Program-made: the position numbers and the translations under genes
Notes under the pieces: model-generated
What the model was told of the DNA's origin: nothing
Databases searched by the model: none
Seen by the model: the letters and a program-made list of their open reading frames with translations, nothing else
Shown here: positions 1 through 8,483 of the stretch, one piece after another
Layout of the letters: every line of letters starts with the position of its first letter
Numbering within the stretch: position 1 is the first letter of the stretch
Assembly: GCF_000698575.1 (NCBI RefSeq)
Contig: NZ_JFHD01000028.1
Coordinates: 1 to 64,000 of the forward strand
Length of the DNA: 64,000 bases
Source of the DNA: Caballeronia zhejiangensis
GTDB taxonomy: Bacteria; Pseudomonadota; Gammaproteobacteria; Burkholderiales; Burkholderiaceae
Direction: 5' to 3'

Positions 1-145
1 CGGTGTCGGCGGCGACGACGGTCGCGTTCGCGTCCGATGCGCCCGCGTCGAGCGACACGACCGTCTTGCGGCCCGCCGCCGCGAACGCGATCGCGCAATC
101 GGCCGCGCCCGACAGATCGTCGGCGACGATCAGCAAACTCTTCAT
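1..145 (-). CDS. Four-carbon acid sugar kinase, DUF1537 family (OtnK/DtnK-like), N-terminus only
   Basis: Reading the complement from 145 gives MKSLLIVADDLSGAADCAIA and continues through an Ala-rich stretch to the window edge. The DDLSGAAD motif near the N-terminus is the hallmark of the DUF1537 N-terminal domain. Characterised members phosphorylate the hydroxyl of four-carbon acid sugars such as D-threonate or D-erythronate with ATP. The ATG overlaps the TGA of the upstream permease gene by four bases (ATGA), so the two are translationally coupled. About 48 codons are visible; the C-terminal nucleotide-binding part lies outside the window. The exact substrate cannot be told from this fragment. 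Confidence 0.85.
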   Translation of the reverse strand, partial: MKSLLIVADDLSGAADCAIAFAAAGRKTVVSLDAGASDANATVVAADT

Positions 146-1140
146 TGCGTGGCCCCCCGAGCCTTCGCGGACGAACCCGCATCGCGCCGAGCGTTCACGC
201 GTTTCGCGATGGATGCGGTCAATATCGGCGACACGATCGCCGTCACGACGACGCACGCCGCGACGAGCAGCGTCGCCGACTTGGCCGCCTCGTTGTACAC
301 CGGATTCGCCGCCGCGATCAGCGCCGGAACGGCCGCCGCGTTGCCCGCGGTGTTCGCTGCCGCCGCGCCCGCCACGCCCGTGCCGCCCGTCAGACGATCC
401 GCGAAATAGAGCGGAATGCCCGTCACGATGACGACCGCGAAACCCAGTCCGATGCCGAGCAAACCGGCTTGCCAGACCTTGTGCAGATCGAGGCTCGCGC
501 CGAGCGCCAGCGCGAAGAACGGAATCATCACCGGGACGGCGCGGCCGAGAAACTCGCGCATCTCGCGATCGAGATTGCCGAGCAGCATGCCGACCGCGAG
601 CGGCAGAATGCTGCCGACGAGCGTCGGCCACGGAAACGCGGACAAACCGGCGACGCCGAGCGTGACCATCGTCAGGAACGGGCCCGATTCGAGCGACATG
701 ATCGTGTACGCGCCCACGTCTTCCGAGCGGCCGTACTGGCCCATCAGCGCCATGTAGAGGCCGCCGTTGGTGTCGTTCATCGCGGCGACGACGGCGAGCG
801 TCGAAATGCCCGCGAACAGTCCCGATGAAATCGGCTGCTCGCCCAGGAAATGCCCGAGCACGATGCCCGCGATGATTGCCGTGCCGACCTTGGTCACGAA
901 CAGCGCGCCGCCTTTCTTCAGCAGATAAGGCGTCGCCTTCACGTCGATGCTGGCGCCCATGCATACGTAGAACACCGCGAGAATCGGCAGCGCGCCGGTG
1001 AAGAGCGCGTTCGTGAACGAGCCGAAGAACTTCGGCATGCCCGGCATGAACGTCGCGATCAGCGAGCCGATGAGCAACGGGACGATCATCATCCCGCCAG
1101 GAACGCGCTCGACGGCGCGCTTGATGTGAAGTTGAGCCAT
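142..1140 (-). CDS. kdgT: 2-keto-3-deoxygluconate permease family transporter (KdgT-like)
   Basis: The protein has 332 residues and about ten hydrophobic segments. It begins MAQLHIKRAVERVPGGMMIV, with the N-terminal pattern of KdgT proteins, which import 2-keto-3-deoxygluconate and related acids by proton symport across the inner membrane. The ATG at 1140 is chosen over an upstream in-frame ATG because AGGAGACTTC stands just before it and family similarity starts there. It is coupled by ATGA to the DUF1537 kinase, which makes a four-carbon or related acid sugar the likely substrate rather than KDG itself. A DeoR regulator is divergent. Confidence 0.88.
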   Translation of the reverse strand: MAQLHIKRAVERVPGGMMIVPLLIGSLIATFMPGMPKFFGSFTNALFTGALPILAVFYVCMGASIDVKATPYLLKKGGALFVTKVGTAIIAGIVLGHFLGEQPISSGLFAGISTLAVVAAMNDTNGGLYMALMGQYGRSEDVGAYTIMSLESGPFLTMVTLGVAGLSAFPWPTLVGSILPLAVGMLLGNLDREMREFLGRAVPVMIPFFALALGASLDLHKVWQAGLLGIGLGFAVVIVTGIPLYFADRLTGGTGVAGAAAANTAGNAAAVPALIAAANPVYNEAAKSATLLVAACVVVTAIVSPILTASIAKRVNARRDAGSSAKARGATQ

Positions 1141-1186
1141 GAAGTCTCCTGAGTGGTCTTTGTCCGATTCGATCATCGATTGATCG

Positions 1187-1302
1187 AATCGATCAAAGCG
1201 CAGTGTAGTCCTCCCGTCGGTTTTGCGCAATTTGGTCGTTCTAGGCGTTTACTCTGATCGATGTCGATCATTCCGACTGTTCGAATGACCAAATCGATCA
1301 AA
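1187..1302. promoter_or_regulatory. Candidate DeoR operators between kdgT and the deoR-type gene
   Basis: The divergent intergenic region (1141-1403) carries an 11-base direct repeat AATCGATCAAA at 1187-1197 and 1292-1302. An inverted pair, ATTTGGTC (1230-1237) and GACCAAAT (1287-1294), lies between and overlaps the second copy. DeoR/GlpR proteins often bind several repeated half-sites in the promoter they control, so these are likely operators for the regulator encoded at 1404. The repeats are seen directly; the binding is inferred. Confidence 0.5.
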
Positions 1303-1403
1303 ATATCGGCCGTGCGCTCGACACGAACCGCGAGCATTTGACGGACCCGGCCGGTTCGCTACACTGTGCGTCGCCGCCAGAACCGTCAAAAGAAAGGAAC
1401 AGG

Positions 1404-2183
1404 ATGAAAGTCGAGAAACGCCGCGAAGCCATGTTGAAGGCCGTGCTCTCCGGCATGAACGATGTCGCCGCGCTGTGCGAGCACTTCGGCATGTCGGAGG
1501 CGACGGTGCGCCGCGACCTGCGCGCGCTCGCCGACGAACGACGCATCGTGCGCACGTATGGCGGCGCGGCGTCGGTCGGGATGCACGAGCCGGAAGAATC
1601 GCTCGATACGCGGCGCGAGAGCTATCGCGAGCAGAAGGAAGCGATCGCGCGCGCGGCGGCGCGTCACGTTCAGGACGGCGACACGATCTTTCTCGACGGC
1701 GGCACGACGACCGCCGCGCTCGCGCGCTGCCTCGCCGGGCGCACCGAGATTCACGTCGTGACGAACAATCTGCTGGCGGTGAACACGCTCGCGGCGGCGG
1801 ATGTGCGCGTGACGCTGATCGGCGGCGACGTGCGGCCATCGAGCATGAGCACGCTCGGACCGATCGCGCAGGTGGCGCTCACGCGCGTCACGTTCGACAA
1901 GGCGTTTCTCGGCGCGGATGGTGTCGTCGCGGGCCGCGGGCTGTGCGAGGCGACGGCGGAGCAGGCGTTTCTGAAGGAATGCATCGCGGGCCAGGCGGCG
2001 GGCGTGTTCGTGCTCGTCACGTCGAACAAGCTGGAGCGCGCGAATCAGCAGCACTGGACGCCGCTGGAACGCAACTGGACGCTCGTCACAGATGCATGGG
2101 CCGAAGCGCCGGTGCTCGCGCGCTTCGAAGAGCGGGGGAATGTGACGGTGGAGACGGCGCAGGTTACGTCGAAAGAATCGTGA
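1404..2183 (+). CDS. DeoR/GlpR family transcriptional regulator
   Basis: The 259-residue protein starts MKVEKRREAMLKAVLSGMND. An N-terminal winged helix follows (about residues 5-57, including ATVRRDLRALADE), then a DeoR sugar-phosphate sensor domain from about residue 75 to 230. This contains FLDGGTTTAALARCL and a GADGV motif like those that bind phosphorylated sugars in the family. The ATG at 1404 follows AGGAAC; the reading frame is open further upstream but lacks family similarity. Its divergent position suggests it represses the kdgT/DUF1537 operon until a sugar-phosphate intermediate accumulates. The effector is unknown. Confidence 0.88.
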   Translation: MKVEKRREAMLKAVLSGMNDVAALCEHFGMSEATVRRDLRALADERRIVRTYGGAASVGMHEPEESLDTRRESYREQKEAIARAAARHVQDGDTIFLDGGTTTAALARCLAGRTEIHVVTNNLLAVNTLAAADVRVTLIGGDVRPSSMSTLGPIAQVALTRVTFDKAFLGADGVVAGRGLCEATAEQAFLKECIAGQAAGVFVLVTSNKLERANQQHWTPLERNWTLVTDAWAEAPVLARFEERGNVTVETAQVTSKES

Positions 2184-2360
2184 CCAGCGCGACGGCGGAA
2201 TCGCCTGCGAGCTGACCGCCGTTATGCTCGGCGAGCGCGACTTTCGCGTCTGGCCGTTGCCGCGCGCCCGCCCGGCCGCGCAACTGCTGCGTCAACTCGA
2301 CGATCTGCGCGAGCCCGGTCGCGCCGACCGGATGACCGCGCGAAAGCAATCCGCCGTTCG
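2164..2360 (-). pseudogene. Remnant of a thiolase C-terminus
   Basis: On the minus strand a frame ending at 2164 reads GGLLSRGHPVGATGLAQIVE followed by about 45 more plausible residues to a stop. This is the C-terminal signature of SCP-x/acetyl-CoA acetyltransferase type thiolases, including the catalytic His of GHP. Upstream the frame degenerates into an Arg-rich sequence with no thiolase similarity and no catalytic Cys region, so only about 60 of some 390 expected residues remain. Its 3' end overlaps the last codons of the DeoR gene. I read it as a decayed gene fragment; the intact thiolase at 58509 is a different copy. Confidence 0.65.
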
Positions 2361-2566
2361 GCCGAAAGCGACGGCGGCGAGGGCAATCGCGGGCGCCGCG
2401 CCGGCGATGCGCGTCGACGAATTTCTCGACGACAGCGATTTCCTCGCCGACGTGCTCTCGTCCGCGCGCGATGCGAACGGCAGGTTCTGGCCTGTGCTGA
2501 AGCTGCCATATCGGCTGACGAAAACGCCCGCGCGCGCGCGCGCCCTGCCGGGCGCGCCGCAACGCG

Positions 2567-5062
2567 TCAGACGCGCCCCGCCAGCGCCAGCACGCGCTCC
2601 AGCTCCGGAAGATCTACCGGCTTGACGAGATGCGCGTCGAAACCGGCGGCGCGCGTGCGGGCCATGTCCTCGTCGGAGCCGAGGCCCGTCATCGCCGCGA
2701 CGATGACGTGCTTGCCATCGTCACGCATGCGGCGGATCACGTCGAAACCCGTCAGGCCGGGCATCGACAGATCGAGCAGCACGACCTGCGGCCGCGCCGC
2801 TTCGAACGATTCGAGCGCGTGCGACCCGTCGTAGGCGGCGCGCGCGTTGTGGCCGAGCATGTCGACGAGCAGCGTCATGCTGTCGGCGGAATCGCGATTG
2901 TCGTCGACGACGAGCACATCGAGCTGACGTCCCGCCGTAGCGGCCGGCGTGCCGCTCGCAGGCGTTCCGCGCGCGGGCGGCTCGGCGAGCGGCAGCCACA
3001 GCGAGAACGCGCTGCCTCGTCCGGCGCCGCCGCTTTTCGCCTCGACGTGGCCGCCGTGCAGTTCCGCGATGGCGCGCACGAGCGTGAGGCCGATGCCGAG
3101 CCCGCCTTCGTCGGCATGCGCGCCCGGCGGATGCTCCTGCACGAACAGATCGAACACCGTGCCGAGCGCTTCGGGCGAGATGCCGCGGCCTTCGTCGATG
3201 ACGCGCACCAGCACCGTGCCCCCGCGCGGGCCGACTTCGAGCGTGATGGTCGAGCCGTGCGGGCTGAATTTCGACGCGTTGTTGAGCAGATTGTTGAGCG
3301 CCTGCACGAGCCGCGTCGGATCGCCGTTGACGAAAAGCGGCTGGCCGCTGTCCTGAATGTCGATGCGCTGTCCGCGCTCGTCGAACGATGGCTGGCTCGC
3401 CTCGACGCTCAGGTGCACGACATCCGCGATATCGACGATGTCCGTCGAAAGACGGATCTTGCCCGAGCTGACGCGCCCCGCTTCGAGCAGATCGTCGACG
3501 AGCTTCGTCAGATGCGCGAGCTGGCGGTCGACGATCTGACGGCTGCGGATCACGTCGGCGTCGTCGGACGATTTCAGCTTGAGGATGCTGACCGCGTTGC
3601 GGATCGGCGCGAGCGGATTGCGCAACTCGTGGCCGAGCAGCGCGAGGAACTCGTTCATGCGCCGGCTCGACGCTTCGAGTTCTTCGAGACGCCGCCGCGC
3701 GGTCATGTCGCGCGTGATCTTGACGAAGCCTTGCGCGCCGCCGTTCTTGTTGGGCAGCGCGCTCAGCATGACGTGCGCCCAGAACTCGGTGCCGTCCTTG
3801 CGAACGTGCCAGTCCTCGTGTTCGACGCGGCCGCGCTTCGCGGCGAGCGCGAGATCGTCGGTCGGACGGTCGCGGCCGTGTTCGTCCGAGGTGTAGAAAA
3901 GCGCGAAATGCCGGCCGATCGCTTCGGCCGCCGTGAAGCCGTAGATCTCGCGCGCGCCTTCGTTCCACGAGCGCACGTAGCCGTTCTGGTCGAGCATGCA
4001 GATCGCGTAGTCGCTCACCGAATCGATGAGCAGGCGCAGCCGTTCGTTCGCCTCGTTCGCGACGTGCCGGTCGGTGATGTCGTGCACGAAGCACGCGAAC
4101 TGGCGCTGGCCTTCGTACCAGACTTCGCTGATCGTCAGCTCGGCGGCGAACTCGGTGCCGTCGCGGCGCAGCGCGGGCAACTCGACGCGCGTGTTGATGA
4201 TGCGCGCCTCGCCCGTCGCGAGATAGCGCGTGAGGCCCGTGCGGTGTGCGTCGCGAAAGCGTTCCGGCACGATGAACGACGCGAGTTCCCGGCCCGCGAC
4301 TTCGCGATGTTTCCAGCCGAAAAGCACGCTCGCGGCCTCGTTCCATTCGACGACCATGCCGGCTTCGTCCATCGATACGAATGCGACGTGCGCGTTGTCG
4401 AGCACGGTCTGACGGCGGCGCAGGGCGTCGGCGAGCTTCTTCTCGTATTCGATGCGCAGCGACGACTCGACGGAGAGATCCGCGGCGACGCTGGCTTTCT
4501 CCCGCAGCAGCGCGCGATTTTCCTGCGCGATCTCCTCGCGCGCGATGGTTTCCGCGATGCACGCGCAAAACGCATCGAGGATGCTGATGTCCGAATGTCC
4601 GAAATAGTCGACTTCACCGGAGATGAGCTTCAGCACGGCGACCGAGCGGCCTTCGTAGACGACGGGCGCGACGACCATCGACACGGCGCCGACGGCTTTG
4701 CACGCCGCGCGGTCGACGCGATGATCCGTCGCCGAATTGCGGCAGATGAGCGCTTGCTGGCGCGTGATGCAAAGCCCGGACAGACTGCCGGCCGTGGGCA
4801 GCCGCACGCCGATGTGCGCCGCCGCCTTGCCGCTTGCCGCGCGGTAGTGGAGCGTGTCGCCCTCGATCCATTCCACGACGGCGGACGCGACGCCCGCGAC
4901 TTCTCTCAGCGTGTCAGTGACTTTCTGCAGATAAGCGTTAAGCGGGAGCCGCGAATGGGCGAGGCTGGCGAACGTGGCGAACCATCGCTGGAAATGCGCC
5001 TGACGCGTATGTTCCGCCTTGATTTTCTTTTCCGGTGTCGACGCCTCGTATTGAGTCCGCAT
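2567..5062 (-). CDS. Hybrid sensor histidine kinase (GAF-PAS-PAS-HisKA-HATPase-REC)
   Basis: The 831-residue protein has a GAF domain (about 30-175) and two PAS domains (about 215-335 and 340-455). The dimerisation/phosphoacceptor helix carries ALLGHELRNPLAP, with His478. The ATPase domain (about 570-700) has N-box NNLLNNASKFS and a GLGIGLTL motif. A C-terminal receiver (713-831) has acidic DD near 720, phosphoacceptor Asp764 in LLDLSMP and Lys814. No transmembrane segment is visible, so it is probably a cytoplasmic sensor. No partner response regulator or output gene lies next to it, so it may pass phosphate to a distant partner. The signal is unknown. Confidence 0.92.
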   Translation of the reverse strand: MRTQYEASTPEKKIKAEHTRQAHFQRWFATFASLAHSRLPLNAYLQKVTDTLREVAGVASAVVEWIEGDTLHYRAASGKAAAHIGVRLPTAGSLSGLCITRQQALICRNSATDHRVDRAACKAVGAVSMVVAPVVYEGRSVAVLKLISGEVDYFGHSDISILDAFCACIAETIAREEIAQENRALLREKASVAADLSVESSLRIEYEKKLADALRRRQTVLDNAHVAFVSMDEAGMVVEWNEAASVLFGWKHREVAGRELASFIVPERFRDAHRTGLTRYLATGEARIINTRVELPALRRDGTEFAAELTISEVWYEGQRQFACFVHDITDRHVANEANERLRLLIDSVSDYAICMLDQNGYVRSWNEGAREIYGFTAAEAIGRHFALFYTSDEHGRDRPTDDLALAAKRGRVEHEDWHVRKDGTEFWAHVMLSALPNKNGGAQGFVKITRDMTARRRLEELEASSRRMNEFLALLGHELRNPLAPIRNAVSILKLKSSDDADVIRSRQIVDRQLAHLTKLVDDLLEAGRVSSGKIRLSTDIVDIADVVHLSVEASQPSFDERGQRIDIQDSGQPLFVNGDPTRLVQALNNLLNNASKFSPHGSTITLEVGPRGGTVLVRVIDEGRGISPEALGTVFDLFVQEHPPGAHADEGGLGIGLTLVRAIAELHGGHVEAKSGGAGRGSAFSLWLPLAEPPARGTPASGTPAATAGRQLDVLVVDDNRDSADSMTLLVDMLGHNARAAYDGSHALESFEAARPQVVLLDLSMPGLTGFDVIRRMRDDGKHVIVAAMTGLGSDEDMARTRAAGFDAHLVKPVDLPELERVLALAGRV

Positions 5063-5499
5063 AGGGTATTTCCAATCGATGGATTCGCGATCTTCGAGTC
5101 GCGGAGATATCGGGTTTTTTGCGACGGATTAATCGCTCAATTGGAACACAAATACGGCCGCAATCGTTTGCTGTTCGAGAAGATTTTTAGAGGCTTGGGC
5201 CGCCGATGAAGCGCGTCGGGGCGGCATGCCGGGGATTATTGACTGGATCGTAAGCCGTTATGGGCATAAGTACGACAAATGACCGGTTGTGCATTCGCGG
5301 ATTTATTGCGTGAGTATTAATTCCGTGCCGATGGGCGGATGGCGGTAAATTCGGCTTGCTTTCTTTCGCGCGTTCGGATTTGCGATGCGGGAAAGGACCC
5401 CTCGCGGCGGATAGTTTATTTCGTTATCCGGAAAATGCGGTTCGCCGAATTGGTTTATTGGGCGATTATTACGCTATTGCTTTTGCGGTTGCTTCAGGT
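5063..5499. other. Intergenic region with no gene recognised
   Basis: This 437-base stretch separates the hybrid kinase gene from the MocR gene, both on the minus strand. It is visibly richer in A and T than the flanking genes, especially 5100-5480. It probably holds the promoter of the kinase gene and the 3' end of the MocR transcript. I found no convincing small ORF, RNA, terminator hairpin or repeat. Confidence 0.5.
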
Positions 5500-6837
5500 T
5501 CAATACGCATACCTCGCCACGACTTCGGCGACGCGCCCCAACGCGTCGCCCAACGTCGCCACATCCACCGATCCCAGCGCCAGCCGCAGCGCATGCGGCA
5601 CCTGCGCCGCCGTGCAAAACGGCTCGGCCGTCCATACCGAAATCCGCTCTTCCATCAGCGCCGCCGCGATGCGATCCGCGCGCACTTCCTCGGGCATCGG
5701 CAGCCACAGAAAGTACGACGCCGGATGCGTCACGCGCTTCAAACGCCCCAACGCACGCGCCGCGATGAGCTGGCGCATCGACGCATCCGCGCGCTTTTCC
5801 GCTTCGAGTCTCTCGACCGTGCCGTCCGCGAGCCAGCCGCACGCGATGGCCGTCATGACGCCCGGCGTGTTCCACGTCGTCACGCGGATGGCGCGCTCGA
5901 TCTTCGGCACCCATTCGGATGGCGCGACGACATAGCCGACACGCAGTCCCGTCGCCACGTTCTTCGAAAAGCCGGATACGTACACCGTCAGTTCCGGCGC
6001 GATCGCGGCGAGCGGCGGCGGAGCGTCATCGGCGAGAAAGGCATAGGCCGCATCCTCGATGATGAAAAAGCCATGCCTGCGCGCAAGCGCTGCCAGTTGC
6101 CTGCGCCGCGTCGCCGTCATCACCCAGCCGAGCGGATTGTGCAGCGTCGGCATCGTGTAGACCGCGCGCACGCGGCGCCGCTTGCACAACGCCTCGAGCG
6201 CGTCGGGATCGGGGCCCGTGCCCGATGCGCGTATCGGCGCGAGTTCGATCCGGTGCGCGTCGGCGAGCAGCTTGAAGCCGGGATAGGTCAGCGTATCGAC
6301 CGCGACCACATCGCCGGGTTTCAAGAGCGCCATGACCGTCGTGGCGAGGCCGTGCTGCGCGCCATCGACGAGCATCACGCGATCCGCGCTCACATCGAGA
6401 CCACGGCGCGCGAGATGACGCGCGACCGTCGCCCGATCGCGTGCGCGTCCGCCATGCGGCTGATAGCGCAACAGCGCTTCCAGATCGCCCGCCGATGACA
6501 ACTGCCGCAACGCACGGCGCAACAGTTCCGCCTGGCCGGCGAGCGCGGGGTAGTTGAAGTCGAGGTCGACCATGTCCGCGGCGATCGCGACCTGATCGAT
6601 GCCGAGCGCTCGCGAAAGCGTCGTTTCCTTCACGAACGTACCGCGTCCCGTTTCGCCGCTGACGAGTCCCATCGCGTTCAGTTCGGCATACACGCGCGTC
6701 GCGGTCACGATGCCGAGCCGCTCGCGCGCGGCCAGCTCGCGATGCGTCGGCAGACGCGTGCCGGGCTTGAGGCGGCCGGAACGAATGTCATCGACGAACC
6801 TGTCGACGATCTGCTTGTAGCGCGGTGGTTTCGGCAT
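5500..6837 (-). CDS. MocR-type regulator: GntR helix-turn-helix fused to aminotransferase class I fold
   Basis: The 445-residue protein begins MPKPPRYKQIVDRFVDDIRS. It has a GntR winged helix (about 5-72, with LPTHRELAARERLGIVTATR) and, after a short linker, a fold-type I PLP domain to the end. The PLP-binding Lys is in YVSGFSKNVATGLR. Such proteins sense PLP or amino-acid derivatives and activate neighbouring genes. The ATG at 6837 is chosen because the GntR domain begins immediately after it; the open frame continues upstream without family sequence. It is divergent from the DJ-1/PfpI gene, its likely target. The effector cannot be deduced. Confidence 0.88.
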   Translation of the reverse strand: MPKPPRYKQIVDRFVDDIRSGRLKPGTRLPTHRELAARERLGIVTATRVYAELNAMGLVSGETGRGTFVKETTLSRALGIDQVAIAADMVDLDFNYPALAGQAELLRRALRQLSSAGDLEALLRYQPHGGRARDRATVARHLARRGLDVSADRVMLVDGAQHGLATTVMALLKPGDVVAVDTLTYPGFKLLADAHRIELAPIRASGTGPDPDALEALCKRRRVRAVYTMPTLHNPLGWVMTATRRRQLAALARRHGFFIIEDAAYAFLADDAPPPLAAIAPELTVYVSGFSKNVATGLRVGYVVAPSEWVPKIERAIRVTTWNTPGVMTAIACGWLADGTVERLEAEKRADASMRQLIAARALGRLKRVTHPASYFLWLPMPEEVRADRIAAALMEERISVWTAEPFCTAAQVPHALRLALGSVDVATLGDALGRVAEVVARYAY

Positions 6838-6863
6838 GAGCGCCCATTCCCGATGTATCCATG

Positions 6864-6879
6864 ACAATTGTTTGATTGT
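6864..6879. promoter_or_regulatory. Inverted repeat ACAAT-N6-ATTGT in the MocR/DJ-1 divergent region
   Basis: The only conspicuous symmetry in the 99-base divergent region is ACAAT (6864-6868) and ATTGT (6875-6879), separated by six bases. It lies between the two start codons, a normal place for the MocR regulator to act. MocR operators in other species are usually direct repeats, so the assignment is tentative. Confidence 0.3.
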
Positions 6880-6936
6880 ATTCGTCTCGCGCCGTAGCAT
6901 GCACTCATGCGTTCCATGCGATGAAAGGAGAACATC

Positions 6937-7551
6937 ATGCATATCGCCATTCTCACGTTCGACGGCTTCAACGAACTCGACTCACTGATCGCGCTCGGCA
7001 TTCTCAATCGCGTGAAAAAGCCTGGCTGGAAGGTGTCGATTGCATGTCCATCGGACGAAGCGCGTTCGATGAACGGCGTCGTGCTCAAAGCGCAAGCCAC
7101 GCTCGAAGACGCCGCGCATGCCGATGCCGTGATCGTCGGCAGCGGCATGCTCACGCGCGAAGTCGTCGCGGATCAATCGCTGATGGCGCGCATCAGGCTC
7201 GATCCCGCGCGTCAGTTGCTGGCGGCGCAATGCTCGGGCACGCTCGTCCTCGCGAAGCTCGGACTTCTTCGGGACGTCCCCGCCTGCACCGATCTGACGA
7301 CCAAGCCGTGGGTCGAGGAAGCGGGCGTGCGCACGCTCGATCAGCCGTTCGTCGCAAACGGCAATGTCGCGACGGCGGGTGGGTGCCTCGCATCGCAATA
7401 TCTCGCGGCGTGGGTGATCGCGCGGTTCGAAGGCGTCGAAGCGGCGCGCAGTGCGATGCATTACGTCGCGCCCGTCGGCGAGAAGGAAGACTACGTCGAG
7501 CGCGCGATGAAAAACATCGCGCCTTACATCGACGTCGCCTGGCTCGCCTGA
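6937..7551 (+). CDS. DJ-1/PfpI family protein
   Basis: The 204-residue protein starts MHIAILTFDGFNELDSL after AAAGGAG. It has the single-domain DJ-1/PfpI fold with the nucleophile-elbow Cys in LLAAQCSGTLVLAKLG (about residue 99). ThiJ/PfpI relatives include isonitrile hydratases, glyoxalase III and amidotransferase-like proteins; none can be preferred from the sequence. No DNA-binding domain is attached, unlike GlxA/FtrA regulators. The divergent MocR gene suggests shared control, perhaps linked to an amine or amino-acid derivative. Confidence 0.85.
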   Translation: MHIAILTFDGFNELDSLIALGILNRVKKPGWKVSIACPSDEARSMNGVVLKAQATLEDAAHADAVIVGSGMLTREVVADQSLMARIRLDPARQLLAAQCSGTLVLAKLGLLRDVPACTDLTTKPWVEEAGVRTLDQPFVANGNVATAGGCLASQYLAAWVIARFEGVEAARSAMHYVAPVGEKEDYVERAMKNIAPYIDVAWLA

Positions 7552-7573
7552 GCGGCGAAAAATCGTGCACCGC

Positions 7574-7604
7574 AAAGCCCGTCGCATTGCGCGCGACGGG
7601 CTTT
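7574..7604 (+). terminator. Rho-independent terminator after the DJ-1 gene
   Basis: AAAGCCCGTCGC (7574-7585) pairs perfectly with GCGACGGGCTTT (7593-7604) around a seven-base loop, and the T run extends to 7606. It sits 23 bases after the stop codon of the DJ-1/PfpI gene. The A/T flanks would allow some function on the other strand too. Confidence 0.85.
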
Positions 7605-7676
7605 TTCATGCTGCACGTGCGCAAAGAAAGCCGCTTGTATAAAGCAGTAAACGCTTCGGGAAAGTCCCTACGGAAA

Positions 7677-7692
7677 CATCAGACGTCTGATG
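7677..7692. promoter_or_regulatory. Perfect 16-bp palindrome, likely GntR operator
   Basis: CATCAGACGTCTGATG is a perfect palindrome located 34 bases before the chosen ATG of the GntR gene. It is followed directly by TATATT (7693-7698), which could be a -10 element. GntR proteins bind short palindromes of this size, so this is the probable autoregulatory operator that also controls the mtnK-mtnA-aldolase-ABC operon. The sequence is seen; the regulator pairing is inferred from position. Confidence 0.65.
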
Positions 7693-7725
7693 TATATTTC
7701 ATGGACTGTCATCCGAGAGAGCCTC

Positions 7726-8445
7726 ATGCGACTGAGCGTCGAGCGATCGATGAGCGACAAGATCCAGGAGTCGCTCCTCGCCATGATCCGCGAGCGCAAG
7801 CTCAAGCCCGGCGACCAGATTCCCACTGAAATAGAGCTTTGCGAGCTGCTCGGCGTCGGACGGTCGAGCTTGCGCGAAGCGGTTGCGCAGATGATCTCGC
7901 ATGGCTTGCTGTCGCGTCAGCAAGGCAAGGGCACCTTCATCAGACAAATTTCGCTGAAGCTGCACGGCGGACTCGATGATCTGATGTCGGTGACGGACAT
8001 GATTCGCAGCGTGGGCGCAGTGCCATCGACGAGTCGCATCCACACGGACACCGTCGCCGCATCGGAAAGTCTCGCGGAAAAGCTCGCGATCAGGCCCGGC
8101 GATCCATGCGTGCGAATCGAGCGCGTGCGGCGCGCGGACGACGCCATCGCCGCGTATTGCATCGACACGATCCCGAAGCGCGTGTTCGATGCGGCCGAAG
8201 GCGATCTGGGCGAATCGCTTTTCGGCATGTTCGAGCGCACGGGACGGCGGCTGTCGCATACACATACGTCGATACAGCCGACCATTCTCACGCCGCGCGA
8301 TCTGCCCGAACTGGGCGACGGTTTCGGTCTGTTTCTGCTGCTGGACGAAGTGGATTTCGATCAGAGCGGCGAGCCGCTTTGCTATAGCAACGACTACTAC
8401 AACACGAGCATCTTCAAGTTCGATCTGGTGCGCAAGCGTCGCTGA
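7726..8445 (+). CDS. GntR family regulator with UTRA-type effector domain
   Basis: The 239-residue protein begins MRLSVERSMSDKIQESLLAM. It has a GntR winged helix (about 9-75, with PTEIELCELLGVGRSSLREA) and a UTRA-like ligand domain (about 100-238). The ATG at 7726 is preferred over the in-frame ATG at 7690 because the latter overlaps the palindromic operator and probable -10. It lies 38 bases upstream of mtnK and reads in the same direction, so it likely controls the methylthioribose/deoxyribose operon and its own expression. The effector may be a pentose or pentose phosphate of that pathway (inference). Confidence 0.85.
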   Translation: MRLSVERSMSDKIQESLLAMIRERKLKPGDQIPTEIELCELLGVGRSSLREAVAQMISHGLLSRQQGKGTFIRQISLKLHGGLDDLMSVTDMIRSVGAVPSTSRIHTDTVAASESLAEKLAIRPGDPCVRIERVRRADDAIAAYCIDTIPKRVFDAAEGDLGESLFGMFERTGRRLSHTHTSIQPTILTPRDLPELGDGFGLFLLLDEVDFDQSGEPLCYSNDYYNTSIFKFDLVRKRR

Positions 8446-8483
8446 CTGGGATGCGCGCACGGGCAACATCGGAGGAGACACCG

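Noticed and set aside
2630..5209. An 859-residue open frame on the plus strand opposite the hybrid kinase
   Set aside because: It is Arg, Asp and Ala-rich with no family motif and mirrors the codons of the real kinase gene; it is a high-GC shadow frame.
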